From Lachnospira sp. UBA4346 (lineage in GTDB: Bacteria > Bacillota > Clostridia > Lachnospirales > Lachnospiraceae): 64,000 bases of DNA. Below the pieces are notes generated by a model that saw only the letters and a list, made by a program, of their open reading frames with translations, did no database searches and was not told the origin of the DNA. The stretch covers positions 62,001 through 126,000 of the forward strand of contig DGTC01000006.1 in the NCBI GenBank assembly GCA_002394205.1, in the 5' to 3' direction. Positions 56,575 through 64,000 of the stretch are shown piece by piece (positions within the stretch are counted from its first letter, which is position 1; every line of letters begins with the position of its first letter). Made by a program: the position numbers and the translations under genes.

Positions 56575-57294
56575 CTATTCATCGGCAATTTTGTCATTGA
56601 CATATACCATTGTCAACATACTGAATACGTATGCCTGGATACAGCCAGAGAACAAATCGAAGTAGCCATGTAAGAGAGCTGGATAAGCAATTGTATATGG
56701 ATTAACCAGATCATAAATTAAGCCCATCAATACGGTTCCTGACATAACGTTACCAAACAAACGTAATGAAAGCGACAGCGGTACGGCAAATTCGCCAATT
56801 AAATTAATTGGGAATAAGAACGCCAACGGCTGGAATAACGCTGTGAAATGCTTCACACCATTTTTCTTAATACCGTTAAATTGTACCAGTATAAATGTGA
56901 TTATACCGAGTGCAACTGTAACGCCATAGTCTGCGGTAGGTGGTCTTAGTCCAAAAAGACCTGAAATATTCGAGATAATTATGAATAAAAACAGTGTCGA
57001 AATGTAGTTTACAAAACGATTTGCATTCTTACCCATAATGCCATCTACCATCGATCCGAGCATTTCTACGATTAATTCAATCACATTGAGAAATGGTCCC
57101 GGAGTGTCTGTTGCTTCTACCTTATTCAACTTGACTCTGGCAATAATCGCCATCACAAGGATGAATATGGATACAAGCCACATCGCTACGTGTGTCGTAT
57201 CGATAATGAAATCGTAATCGATTCCCGGTATTCGAAACTCTAGAAGCTTTTTAATCATAAAGCTACTGTCACACGCAACCATTGATGTCATCAT
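56575..57294 (-). CDS. atpB: ATP synthase F0 a subunit
   Basis: The a subunit holds the ion half-channels. The ~239-residue protein has five or six membrane helices. The essential arginine is in SLSLRLFGNVMSG; the preceding NLIGEFAVPLSLSLR is the family signature. ATG at 57294 (AAGGTGG upstream) was preferred; a GTG at 57306 with AAGGTG is an alternative. The gene ends 59 nt before atpE's leader. It lies 17 nt after atpI. Confidence 0.94.
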   Translation of the reverse strand: MMTSMVACDSSFMIKKLLEFRIPGIDYDFIIDTTHVAMWLVSIFILVMAIIARVKLNKVEATDTPGPFLNVIELIVEMLGSMVDGIMGKNANRFVNYISTLFLFIIISNISGLFGLRPPTADYGVTVALGIITFILVQFNGIKKNGVKHFTALFQPLAFLFPINLIGEFAVPLSLSLRLFGNVMSGTVLMGLIYDLVNPYTIAYPALLHGYFDLFSGCIQAYVFSMLTMVYVNDKIADE

Positions 57295-57310
57295 CGTGCT
57301 TCCCACCTTT

Positions 57311-57709
57311 TCACCTTCCTTTTTTTATTTTGTTGTATAACTTATGAGTAAGCGGCTGTAAATAAGCCGATACTTTCATTGAAAACATTCCAATCAGTGC
57401 ACAAAGCAAATCACCGATATGGAATATATAGAGAATGGCAAAAACAATTATCATAACTGCCAATCTTATAAAATATCCAATCAGATACGTCTTTCTTGCA
57501 TTCGCTCTGCCATAAACGACTTTGCGAATCTGATGACTCATCTGAAACGACCCAAACACTGCATACAGTACACCGGCCAACAGACCAACCGCATATTCCA
57601 TATTCGGAATAAACAGCAGAATGACCAGCTCTCCAATACACAAATATAAAAAATCCAGAAGCATCATTCCAGGTAATGCTTCATTCAACTCTTTGATCTT
57701 ATTTAACAT
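57311..57709 (-). CDS. atpI: ATP synthase subunit I
   Basis: AtpI assists assembly of the c ring. The 132-residue protein has four membrane helices (MMLLDFLYLCIGELVILLFI, YAVGLLAGVLYAVFGSF, GYFIRLAVMIIVFAILYIF, LLCALIGMFSMKVSAYL) and short basic loops, as in the family. It heads the core operon after the AtpZ-type gene, separated by a 123-nt gap with an extra promoter. The ribosome site is weak. It is small and divergent, so assignment also rests on position before atpB. Confidence 0.8.
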   Translation of the reverse strand: MLNKIKELNEALPGMMLLDFLYLCIGELVILLFIPNMEYAVGLLAGVLYAVFGSFQMSHQIRKVVYGRANARKTYLIGYFIRLAVMIIVFAILYIFHIGDLLCALIGMFSMKVSAYLQPLTHKLYNKIKKGR

Positions 57710-57781
57710 AAATTTTATCCCTAAATCACATTTTTTTCAAGGTTTTTCCGTTGAATTTTCACACTATTTTGATACTTTTTT

Positions 57782-57790
57782 ATTATATCA
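57782..57790 (-). promoter_or_regulatory. internal extended -10 promoter before atpI
   Basis: On the minus strand TGATATAAT (TATAAT at 57782-57787 with an upstream TG), about 73 nt before atpI. The -35 is poor. Confidence 0.45.
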
Positions 57791-57832
57791 CAACGATTCA
57801 TTAAATTTCTACATTCATCACAAGTTCAAAAT

Positions 57833-58144
57833 TTACTTTTGTGAATAATTCTCTTTATCAGAAGAATCTGCTGCATTTCTCGACTGGATTATTTCCTGTA
57901 TATGCTTTTCCTGCTGCTTTTTTCTGCGATATTCATCCTGACGGATTGTATTCATTGCCAGTACATATGCATTTCTTGCGCCTGCCGCAATTCCTAAGAG
58001 AAGCAACGGAACTGTAAACCACGTACCAAATTTCTTATCAATCCACAATCCTAATGCAAGGCATAAGAAGGTCGGAACCATAACATTGATACTAATCTGT
58101 GATATCAGTACGATATTTCGATATTGCGAACTTTTTCCACTCAT
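57833..58144 (-). CDS. atpZ: AtpZ/AtpI-type membrane protein
   Basis: This 103-residue protein has two membrane helices (ISQISINVMVPTFLCLALGLWID and FTVPLLLLGIAAGARNAYVLA) with the family's GLWIDKKFGT between them, matching the AtpZ/AtpI (PF09527-like) family. AtpZ proteins help Mg2+ or Ca2+ transport or assembly of the ATP synthase. A charged tail (RRKKQQEKHIQEI) follows. The gene begins the atp cluster and has the strongest promoter upstream. Confidence 0.8.
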   Translation of the reverse strand: MSGKSSQYRNIVLISQISINVMVPTFLCLALGLWIDKKFGTWFTVPLLLLGIAAGARNAYVLAMNTIRQDEYRRKKQQEKHIQEIIQSRNAADSSDKENYSQK

Positions 58145-58176
58145 TTCTCCGTCCTTTCAACATCACAAGCTAATTG

Positions 58177-58205
58177 AGTATAACATTTTCTATTTGTAAA
58201 GTCTA
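58177..58205 (-). promoter_or_regulatory. main promoter of the atp cluster
   Basis: On the minus strand an extended -10, TGTTATACT (TATACT at 58177-58182), and a poor -35 TAGACT (58200-58205) 17 nt upstream, 33 nt before atpZ. The remaining gap to 58370 is AT-rich and holds no gene. Confidence 0.5.
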
Positions 58206-58376
58206 TTAAATTGTTAAAAATTTAATTATCGACTTTCTAAAAAAAATATAAACTACATCGGCAATTTTTATAATTATTAGCAAATCACAACACAATAACT
58301 TTAATTATTTCTATATTTGTTTAAAAACCTTATTTTCATAAGATGATTGCTTATTCTTGTATTTCATTTAAATTTA

Positions 58377-58405
58377 TTGAAAACTCTATCTATTCTTGTT
58401 ATAAT
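58377..58405 (+). promoter_or_regulatory. promoter of the DUF402 gene
   Basis: TTGAAA (58377-58382), a 17-nt spacer and TATAAT (58400-58405) with an upstream TGT, 40 nt before the ATG. Confidence 0.65.
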
Positions 58406-58444
58406 TTAGACAATATTTTACTAATCATTTCGGAGGTACCTGCT

Positions 58445-58918
58445 ATGACAACCCTACTTCGCAAACGTCTGATTCCATGCGAATGTATTCCGTTAAAAGA
58501 CGACACAATTGTTCATATGGATGATACGCATATTATTACAACATGGAAAACGCTTCATCCAAAAGAAGAATTTTCCCATGGCTGTTCCTGTTACTGTTTA
58601 AATGAAGGCTGGAAAATCAGCCGTTTTTACAAGCCTGACGGTTCTCTTGCTTATATCTACTGTGACATTATCCACACTGATTATGATGCTGTAACAGATA
58701 CGTACACATTTACTGACTTACTTGCTGATGTTATCATTGAAAACTCCGGACTTGTCCGTGTAGTAGATTTAGATGAACTTGCAGATGCATGTGAACAGGG
58801 AATTATTTCAAATGAGATGCTTACGCTTTCCCTTCGCAAGCTCAACAGTCTTTTAAATGTTGTATATAACCAGGAATTTGAAACGTATATGGACGTATTG
58901 AAAAAATATACGGATTAA
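58445..58918 (+). CDS. DUF402 domain protein
   Basis: This 157-residue protein is of the DUF402 (FomD/NTDP-like) family, small beta-barrel enzymes that hydrolyse nucleoside diphosphates or acyl-nucleotides. Recognisable are the strands around GWKISRFYKPDGSLAYIYCDI (a known core of the family) and the acidic DIIHTDYDAVTDTYTFTDLLADVII with DLDELADA, which bind divalent metals. The upstream in-frame extension was rejected: GGAGGTACC lies 7 nt before the ATG at 58445. It faces away from the atp operon and ends before a shared terminator. Substrate unknown. Confidence 0.8.
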   Translation: MTTLLRKRLIPCECIPLKDDTIVHMDDTHIITTWKTLHPKEEFSHGCSCYCLNEGWKISRFYKPDGSLAYIYCDIIHTDYDAVTDTYTFTDLLADVIIENSGLVRVVDLDELADACEQGIISNEMLTLSLRKLNSLLNVVYNQEFETYMDVLKKYTD

Positions 58919-59043
58919 GAATTATTCTATAAGATTGAAGTGTCAAATATGCATATTTTGTACAAGCCTGCATTTTAATATATTTGACCTCTAAAACTTT
59001 GCAAACAATATGCATCATCAAATAAATATTTTGCAAAATAAAG

Positions 59044-59093
59044 CAGCTTCATGCATATGATTTTCATTTTTCATAGTACATGAAGCTGTTTTT
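59044..59093. terminator. bidirectional terminator between the DUF402 and dCMP deaminase genes
   Basis: A 10-bp stem, CAGCTTCATG/CATGAAGCTG (59044-59053/59079-59088), is followed by five T on the plus strand, and by TTTATTTTG on the minus strand after the arm. It serves two convergent genes. Confidence 0.75.
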
Positions 59094-59098
59094 ACGAA

Positions 59099-59584
59099 TT
59101 ATAATTCTATTGTAAGTGTTCTTTCACTGTGTTCATAACGGTAATAACGAACTCCTGCAGCATTTAACATTCTCTTTGACGCAATAACCGACACTGTGTC
59201 AGCATATTTATCACTATCATAAACAATGGTTTTAATTCCTGCCTGAATAATTGCTTTGGCACATTCATTACACGGAAATAAGGTCACATACATCTTCGCA
59301 TTATCAAGACTTCCGCCCCGATAATTCAAAATGGCATTTAACTCACTATGTGCCGTAAACATATATTTATTCTCTAACGGTGCGCCCTCTCTTGCCCATG
59401 GAAATTCATCATCAGAACAGCCGATTGGCAATCCATTATACCCCATAGACAAAATCTTATTATCTTCACTGACAATACAGGCTCCCACCTGTGTATTGGG
59501 ATCTTTTGAACGCAGTGCCGATAACTTTGCAACGCCCATAAAATACTCATCCCATGATATATAATCCGTTCTTTTATCGCTCAT
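59099..59584 (-). CDS. dCMP deaminase
   Basis: This zinc enzyme (ComEB type) converts dCMP to dUMP for thymidylate synthesis. The 161-residue protein has the deaminase signature: His79 and Glu81 in TAHSELNA, and Cys105 and Cys108 in FPCNECAKAI. GYNGLP near residue 48 and the N-terminal WDEYFMGVAKL are typical of the dCMP family rather than tRNA adenosine deaminases. It follows upp by 14 nt, in a nucleotide-salvage pair. RBS AGAGAAG. Confidence 0.92.
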   Translation of the reverse strand: MSDKRTDYISWDEYFMGVAKLSALRSKDPNTQVGACIVSEDNKILSMGYNGLPIGCSDDEFPWAREGAPLENKYMFTAHSELNAILNYRGGSLDNAKMYVTLFPCNECAKAIIQAGIKTIVYDSDKYADTVSVIASKRMLNAAGVRYYRYEHSERTLTIEL

Positions 59585-59598
59585 ATACGCTTCTCTTT

Positions 59599-60228
59599 CT
59601 ACTTTGTGCCAAAGATTCTATCGCCGGCATCACCAAGTCCCGGAATAATATACTTATTCTCATTTAACTTTTCATCAAGACTTCCAATATAGATATCTAC
59701 ATCCGGATGATCCTGTCTTAATCTTTCTAATCCTTCCGGTGCTGCGATGATACACATAAATTTAATCTTCTGTGCACCACGCTTTTTAAGCATTGTAATT
59801 GCTGCTGAAGCAGAACCGCCTGTTGCAAGCATTGGATCTACAACAAATACTTCTCTTTCTGAAATATCACTCGGCATCTTGCAATAATATTCTACCGGTT
59901 CATGTGTTTCTTCATCTCTGAATAATCCAATGTGACCAACCTTTGCTGCCGGAATCATATTTAACATACCATCAACCATACCAAGACCTGCTCTTAAAAT
60001 TGGAACAACGGCAAGTTTCTTACCCTTTAATTCCTGAACTGTTGTCTTGCAAATCGGTGTCTCAATTTCTACATCCTGTAATTCAAGTCCTCTTGTTGCT
60101 TCGTAACACATTAACATCGCTACTTCGCTAATCAGATTACGAAAATCCTTTGAACCTGTCTCTAATCTTCTCGCTACACCAATCTTATGCTTAATCAGTG
60201 GGTGTTCCATAATTACTGTATTTGCCAT
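59599..60228 (-). CDS. upp: uracil phosphoribosyltransferase
   Basis: Upp makes UMP from uracil and PRPP. The 209-residue protein has normal length. PRPP-binding [14 protein letters not shown] is at 131-144, [18 protein letters not shown] near 98-115, and the uracil loop [16 protein letters not shown] ends the protein. It starts 2 nt after rpiB; the ribosome site GAGGAAAAC overlaps the rpiB stop. Confidence 0.96.
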   Translation of the reverse strand: MANTVIMEHPLIKHKIGVARRLETGSKDFRNLISEVAMLMCYEATRGLELQDVEIETPICKTTVQELKGKKLAVVPILRAGLGMVDGMLNMIPAAKVGHIGLFRDEETHEPVEYYCKMPSDISEREVFVVDPMLATGGSASAAITMLKKRGAQKIKFMCIIAAPEGLERLRQDHPDVDIYIGSLDEKLNENKYIIPGLGDAGDRIFGTK

Positions 60229-60230
60229 CT

Positions 60231-60662
60231 TTAGTTTTCCTCCAACATCTGTATTCTTCTATTATGTCTTTCTTCATTTGAGAAAGATGCATCTAAAAAT
60301 GTGTCTGCAATTCTAAATGCAAGTTCCGGTCCAATAACACGTGCACCAAGGCATAATACATTTGCATTATTATGCACTCTTGTCATCTCTGCGCTAAAGC
60401 AATCGCTGCACAACGCTGCACGGATACCGTGTACCTTATTTGCTGCCATACTCATTCCAATACCTGTTCCGCAAATCAGAATTCCCAATTCACATTCATT
60501 AGACTTGATTAAATCTGTCACCTTATGCGCATATACAGGATAATCGCAGGAATCACTTGTATAACACCCTGTGTCTTTACATTCAATTCCTCTCTTTTCT
60601 AAATGCGCGATGAGCTGGTTCTTTAATTCCAAACCACCATGATCACATCCAATTGCTATCAT
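60231..60662 (-). CDS. rpiB: ribose-5-phosphate isomerase B
   Basis: RpiB interconverts ribose-5-phosphate and ribulose-5-phosphate. The 143-residue protein starts [14 protein letters not shown]; the catalytic Cys is in [15 protein letters not shown], and [16 protein letters not shown] follows. ATG at 60662 has GAGGAAAG 5-6 nt upstream and was preferred to 60674. It lies after the structured repeat element, and before upp. Confidence 0.95.
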   Translation of the reverse strand: MIAIGCDHGGLELKNQLIAHLEKRGIECKDTGCYTSDSCDYPVYAHKVTDLIKSNECELGILICGTGIGMSMAANKVHGIRAALCSDCFSAEMTRVHNNANVLCLGARVIGPELAFRIADTFLDASFSNEERHNRRIQMLEEN

Positions 60663-60734
60663 TTCTTTCCTCATTTCTGCCAGTTTTCTGACGTATTTTA
60701 TTTATTCCCCATATACACTTTTTGCTTTCCTCTT

Positions 60735-61107
60735 AGAAGGCAGTCGCTTGATTTCCTTCCTTCGACTAAGCTCACAACCTCGCGCTTACGCGCTTCTTGC
60801 TCTGTCGCTCCGCTCTAAGCGCTCGTTCGCTAACATATCGGGTGTTACTCGAAATGAATTCTTCATTTCTCGTAGCCGCGGTGCTCCTCAAGTGCTCATG
60901 CTCGCATGGCTCTTTCATCGCTACTCGCGCTAATCAAATGCCTGCTTCGCAGTCGCTTGATTTCCTTCCTTCGACTAGGCTCACAACCTCGCGCTTACGC
61001 GCTTGTTGCTCTGTCGCTCCGCTCCATAGCGGTTGTTCGCTAACATATCGGGTGAAATCAAATGCCTGCTTCGCAGTCGCTTGATTTCCTTCCGATATGT
61101 TACATTA
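60735..61107 (-). repeat. modular structured repeat element, copy B (rpiB leader)
   Basis: The same element as at 38325-38620 in inverse orientation. Read on the minus strand it contains two identical hairpins (60932-60963 and 61055-61087) with arms aaatcaag/atttgattt but stem CTGC-gaag-GCAG, two GATATGTTAGCGAAC copies (60825-60839 and 61035-61049), and two GCGC-GTAA-GCGC hairpins (60782-60793, 60991-61002). It starts exactly at the stop of the phosphatase gene (ATGTAACATATC) and ends before rpiB, so it is transcribed with rpiB. It is one module longer than copy A. Confidence 0.8.
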
Positions 61108-61546
61108 TATTACGAACTGCCTTTTCTATCAATACGTATAATTCTTCGAAGCATTTGTTGTATTCTTCGATTCCTTTTCCGTATGGATCTGCTACTTCAA
61201 TATCGCCTTCACCGGCGAATTCACTTAATGTGTATACATTAATTGCCTGATCATAATCGTGATAAATCTTTTGCTTCATACTGGTGTTCATTGTTAACAC
61301 TAATGTATTATTTCCAAAATCGTCATTTTCAATCTGCACCGCAGTGTTACTTGCCATAATCATTCCATGTCTTGCAGCTACTGCAACTGCTTTCGGATTG
61401 TATGGTTCAGGAAATAATACGACCATTCCCCGTGACTGCACACGCACATCTGTTCCCTGCAGGAACTTTTCCATGATTGTCGCTGCCATAGGACTCCGAC
61501 AGGTATTGCCGGAACATACAAAGATAATCTTGTGAAATGAATTCAT
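61100..61546 (-). CDS. low molecular weight protein-tyrosine/arginine phosphatase
   Basis: This 148-residue LMW phosphatase has the P-loop C11-SGNTC-R17-S18 (VCSGNTCRSP) and the Asp of the DPYGKG loop. YwlE, a protein arginine phosphatase, has the same location (between tsaC and rpiB) in Bacillus, so an arginine phosphatase is plausible; tyrosine phosphatase is an alternative. ATG at 61546 was chosen because GGAG is 6 nt upstream. The stop overlaps the structured repeat's first bases. Confidence 0.85.
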   Translation of the reverse strand: MNSFHKIIFVCSGNTCRSPMAATIMEKFLQGTDVRVQSRGMVVLFPEPYNPKAVAVAARHGMIMASNTAVQIENDDFGNNTLVLTMNTSMKQKIYHDYDQAINVYTLSEFAGEGDIEVADPYGKGIEEYNKCFEELYVLIEKAVRNIM

Positions 61547-61578
61547 ATTGTTCTCCATTCTGCAAAGATTACATACCC

Positions 61579-62634
61579 TTATACGTGGATAATGGTATGC
61601 CCTGCTGCCTTAATGAGACGATTCATAACCGCCTGTCCAACATTATTTGTCGAAAAACTTTCTGAATAAATATACTGTACACCCATCTGGTCAAATTCAC
61701 GAAGTGCTGCATATAAATTATGTGCAACTGTTTTTTCACTTTCACGACTTCCCACTACTTTGATGATTCCACCTGTGTACTGATCCTTCGTCTCCTGTGT
61801 TGCCATAATACCAACTTTATAACCAGCAGCTTCTTTTTCTTTTGTTAAATTATTAACCTTCTCAATAACCTTTGGCAATGTGCCCTCAACAATTGTCAAT
61901 TGTGCATCCGGTGCATAATGCTTGTACTTCATTCCAGGTGCCTTTGGCACAACACCTTCTTTCACACTGCCCATAATTGCAGGATCAATCCGCACTTCTC
62001 CAACCACTTCTTCAAGCATTTGTTTTGTAATATATCCCGGTCTTAAAATGGTCGGCACCTGCTCACTCAAATCCACAATTGTAGACTCTACACCGATGTC
62101 TACCGTATCATCTTCTATAATCATGTCTATTCTGCCATTCATATCATGAATCACATGCTCTGCTTTGGTTGGGCTTGGCTTACCGGATGTATTTGCACTC
62201 GGTGCAGCAATATACACACCGGACTCTCTAATGAGTCTTGCTGCAACAGGATGACTCGGCATTCTGATTGCTACGGTACCCAGTCCACCCGTTATAGAAT
62301 CCGGTACAACCTCTTTCTTTGGAAGAATCATCGTCAGTGGTCCCGGCCAAAATGCTTTTGCTAATTTCTTTGCTTCTTCCGTAACATTTGACGACAATTC
62401 ATATAATGCATCCGTATCTGCAATATGTACAATCAATGGATTATCAGACGGACGACCTTTTGCCGCATAAATCTTTGCGGAAGCGTCCGCATCAAGTGCA
62501 TCCGCTCCCAATCCATATACAGTCTCTGTTGGAAAGGCAACAAGACCGCCTGCCTTTAGAATCTCACTTGCTTTCTGATAAATACTGCTGTTTTTGTGAT
62601 CATCCTCTGTAATCTTTTCAATAATCGTATCCAT
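61579..62634 (-). CDS. tsaC: L-threonylcarbamoyladenylate synthase
   Basis: This TsaC/Sua5/YwlC enzyme makes the precursor for t6A at position 37 of ANN-decoding tRNAs. The 351-residue protein has the Sua5 type length: an N-terminal YrdC domain (LKAGGLVAFPTETVYGLGADA; SKIYAAKGRPSDNPLIVHI; APSANTSGKPSPT) and a C-terminal Sua5 domain (PGMKYKHYAPDAQLTIVEG). The ribosome site is weak. It lies 32 nt before the phosphatase gene, the same order as in Bacillus. Confidence 0.93.
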   Translation of the reverse strand: MDTIIEKITEDDHKNSSIYQKASEILKAGGLVAFPTETVYGLGADALDADASAKIYAAKGRPSDNPLIVHIADTDALYELSSNVTEEAKKLAKAFWPGPLTMILPKKEVVPDSITGGLGTVAIRMPSHPVAARLIRESGVYIAAPSANTSGKPSPTKAEHVIHDMNGRIDMIIEDDTVDIGVESTIVDLSEQVPTILRPGYITKQMLEEVVGEVRIDPAIMGSVKEGVVPKAPGMKYKHYAPDAQLTIVEGTLPKVIEKVNNLTKEKEAAGYKVGIMATQETKDQYTGGIIKVVGSRESEKTVAHNLYAALREFDQMGVQYIYSESFSTNNVGQAVMNRLIKAAGHTIIHV

Positions 62635-62679
62635 TTCTTATTTCTTTTGCCTCGTTTATTTCTTATTTTAGCAGACAAT

Positions 62680-63423
62680 TTAGGATGCTGCCTGCAAATA
62701 CTCTATAATACCATTATACAACGCCAATGCAACCTTTGTCTGGTATTCTTCCGTCTGCAACAGCTTCGTTTCCTGCGGATTTGAAAGAAATCCACATTCC
62801 GCAATTACCGTTGGTACTTTTGTATGTAACAACATATAATATGTCGTATCCGGCTTTTCCACTCTCTGATTGTCTGCATCCAACCCATTTTTTAAATTCT
62901 TTTGTAAAATCTGTGCTAACTTTTTCCCATTTGCAGAATGTTTATAATAGAATACCTGTGCGCCGTGTGCTCTCGTATCAGAATAACTATTTTGGTGGAT
63001 ACTCACAACCAAATCTGCATGACTCTGTGTAATAATTTCACAGCGTTTCTTCATATCCGCAATCTTCTTGTTGTGATCTGTTTCCTGATACAATCCTGCA
63101 TCATCCGTTCTTGTCATTACGACCTTGACTCCATTCTGCTCCAGCATTTGCTGCAGCTTTGTCGCGATTGCAAGATTGATATATTTTTCAAGTGTTCCGT
63201 CCGCACTCTCTTTTCCCGGATCAATCCCACCGTGTCCACTGTCTAATACAACCACATGCGCAGCACTTTCTGTAACATCCTCAGATACAACCTTTCGTTG
63301 TCCTCTGTATCGTTCTGTATCCCTGCCTGTTTTCTGTGGCAGACAGTAATACATGGTAATATAAACCCCTAGTAGTATACCGATTGTCATTACGATATGC
63401 AACCATTTCTGGTTCGTCTTCAT
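62680..63423 (-). CDS. N-acetylmuramoyl-L-alanine amidase, CwlD-like
   Basis: This 247-residue Amidase_3 enzyme has an N-terminal membrane anchor (IVMTIGILLGVYITMYYCL, 10-28) and zinc ligands His64 (DSGHGGIDPG), Glu79 (TLEKYINLA) and a third His in VSIHQNSYSD, and a catalytic Glu in VPTVIAECGFLSN. Length and anchor fit CwlD, which makes muramic-delta-lactam in spore cortex. A ribosome site AAGGAAAAATT precedes the ATG. It follows the GH18 gene, which is also of spore-lytic type. No gene lies between 63424 and 63523. Confidence 0.85.
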   Translation of the reverse strand: MKTNQKWLHIVMTIGILLGVYITMYYCLPQKTGRDTERYRGQRKVVSEDVTESAAHVVVLDSGHGGIDPGKESADGTLEKYINLAIATKLQQMLEQNGVKVVMTRTDDAGLYQETDHNKKIADMKKRCEIITQSHADLVVSIHQNSYSDTRAHGAQVFYYKHSANGKKLAQILQKNLKNGLDADNQRVEKPDTTYYMLLHTKVPTVIAECGFLSNPQETKLLQTEEYQTKVALALYNGIIEYLQAAS

Positions 63424-63523
63424 AATTTTTCCTTATGACAGGTTTATTTTATCTTATGTATCTTCCTATGTAATCATTCGAATTTCATCCTAATTATTTG
63501 TGAAAATCCCACTTTCCCGGACT

Positions 63524-64000
63524 TTAATATTGTAATCCGTCCGAAATCACAGGCCATACGCCTGCCCGTTCAAGCCCTAACTTCCAAGAAGCCACACCTG
63601 CTAAATTGTATTCTGCATACAATTTCATCTTTTCTTCAATGGAACGTTCCTCTTCAAACCAGATTTCCACAGTTGCATCTGACTGATTAAACGCACAATA
63701 ATACTGTGCTGTTGCCTCATTCCATAACCATTGTGCACCATTCTGATTCATCAGATCAATGGATGACTGAATTCCATATGCCTTGCTTGACAAGCCGGAT
63801 GAAGATGTTGTCCATGCTCTCGTATAAAATGGCAATGCGTTGATCAGCTGATTTGATGGCACAGACTTTAACGCACCCTCGATTCCTTCTCTGACAAATG
63901 GAAGAGAAGCCACCGAACCTGCTGTCTTTGAGCCTGCATAATGCTCATCGTATCCCATAATAATAATATAATCGGCAAATACTGCCTGCTCTTTTAAATT
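63524..64000 (-). CDS. GH18 glycoside hydrolase, N-terminus cut by window edge
   Basis: The frame is open to the window edge: residues before the first visible Met read NLKEQAVFADYIIIMGYDEH. The C-terminal 159 residues match the GH18 enzymes of SleL/YaaH/YdhD type that cut cortex or cell-wall glycan. The YIIIMGYDEHYAG strand, the segment LPFYTRAWT, and the final helix NLAGVASWKLGLERAGVWPVI are family features. The catalytic DxxDxDxE motif lies outside the window. Direction is that of the amidase, so the pair may be a peptidoglycan-processing unit. Confidence 0.85.
   Translation of the reverse strand, partial: NLKEQAVFADYIIIMGYDEHYAGSKTAGSVASLPFVREGIEGALKSVPSNQLINALPFYTRAWTTSSSGLSSKAYGIQSSIDLMNQNGAQWLWNEATAQYYCAFNQSDATVEIWFEEERSIEEKMKLYAEYNLAGVASWKLGLERAGVWPVISDGLQY

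Noticed and set aside
60797..61084. Open frame of 95 codons in repeat copy B
   Set aside because: It runs antisense to the operon and is explained by the repeat; it has no ribosome site.

Overview
This window is chromosomal DNA from an AT-rich, low-GC Firmicute, most likely a pectin-degrading member of the Lachnospiraceae (Lachnospira-like; genus is an inference). The reasons are strong AGGAGG-type ribosome sites, sporulation-linked genes (spoVG, a CwlD-like amidase, a GH18 lytic enzyme), glgC/glgD pairing, a long PRPP synthase, an F-ATPase with a Na+-type c subunit, and very large secreted pectinases. No rRNA, tRNA, IS element or CRISPR array was recognised.

Layout. 0-6 kb (minus strand): a glycosyltransferase cut by the window edge, translationally coupled to citrate synthase; small membrane, YcxB-like and GNAT genes; and a two-gene AAA ATPase plus TOPRIM-like module with its own promoter. 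6-11 kb: a short-chain dehydrogenase, then pth-mfd. 11.2-35 kb: an accessory island holding a type III toxin-antitoxin locus (toxN with two 38-nt toxI repeats), then three giant exported proteins: a leucine-rich-repeat adhesin-like protein, a pectin methylesterase with two CE12 acetylesterase domains, and a PL9 pectate lyase with a methylesterase. All three end in the same array of five ~92-residue modules and share 3' UTR signals and terminator hairpins. A divergent AraC-type regulator closes the island. 35-44 kb: spoVG, glgC-glgD, murC, a primosome pair (DnaD-domain protein and DnaC/DnaI-like loader) behind a DnaA-box cluster, and prs. 44-51 kb: a class A PBP, an uncharacterised membrane protein, a methyltransferase and a YwmB-like protein. 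51-58 kb: the complete atpZ-I-B-E-F-H-A-G-D-C operon. 58-64 kb: a DUF402 gene, dCMP deaminase, upp, rpiB, a LMW phosphatase, tsaC, a CwlD-like amidase and a GH18 enzyme cut by the right edge.

How the genes work together. The island genes should act outside the cell on pectin: methylesterases and acetylesterases strip substituents so that the PL9 lyase can cut the polygalacturonate backbone. The shared C-terminal modules probably keep the enzymes at the surface or on the substrate, and the AraC regulator is a candidate controller. The flanking blocks are core functions whose order recalls two conserved Firmicute neighbourhoods (spoVG-nucleotidyltransferase-prs-pth-mfd, and tsaC-ywlE-rpiB-upp-atp-ywmB), so the 24-kb island appears to split the first.

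The least explained signals are: a modular, highly structured repeat present twice in gene leaders with compensatory stem changes; the five-module C-terminal array; a 14-nt homopolymer inside a promoter region of the adhesin gene; and the DnaA-box pairs in front of primosome genes. All positions come from reading the sequence; no database search was possible, and domain boundaries in the long proteins are approximate.
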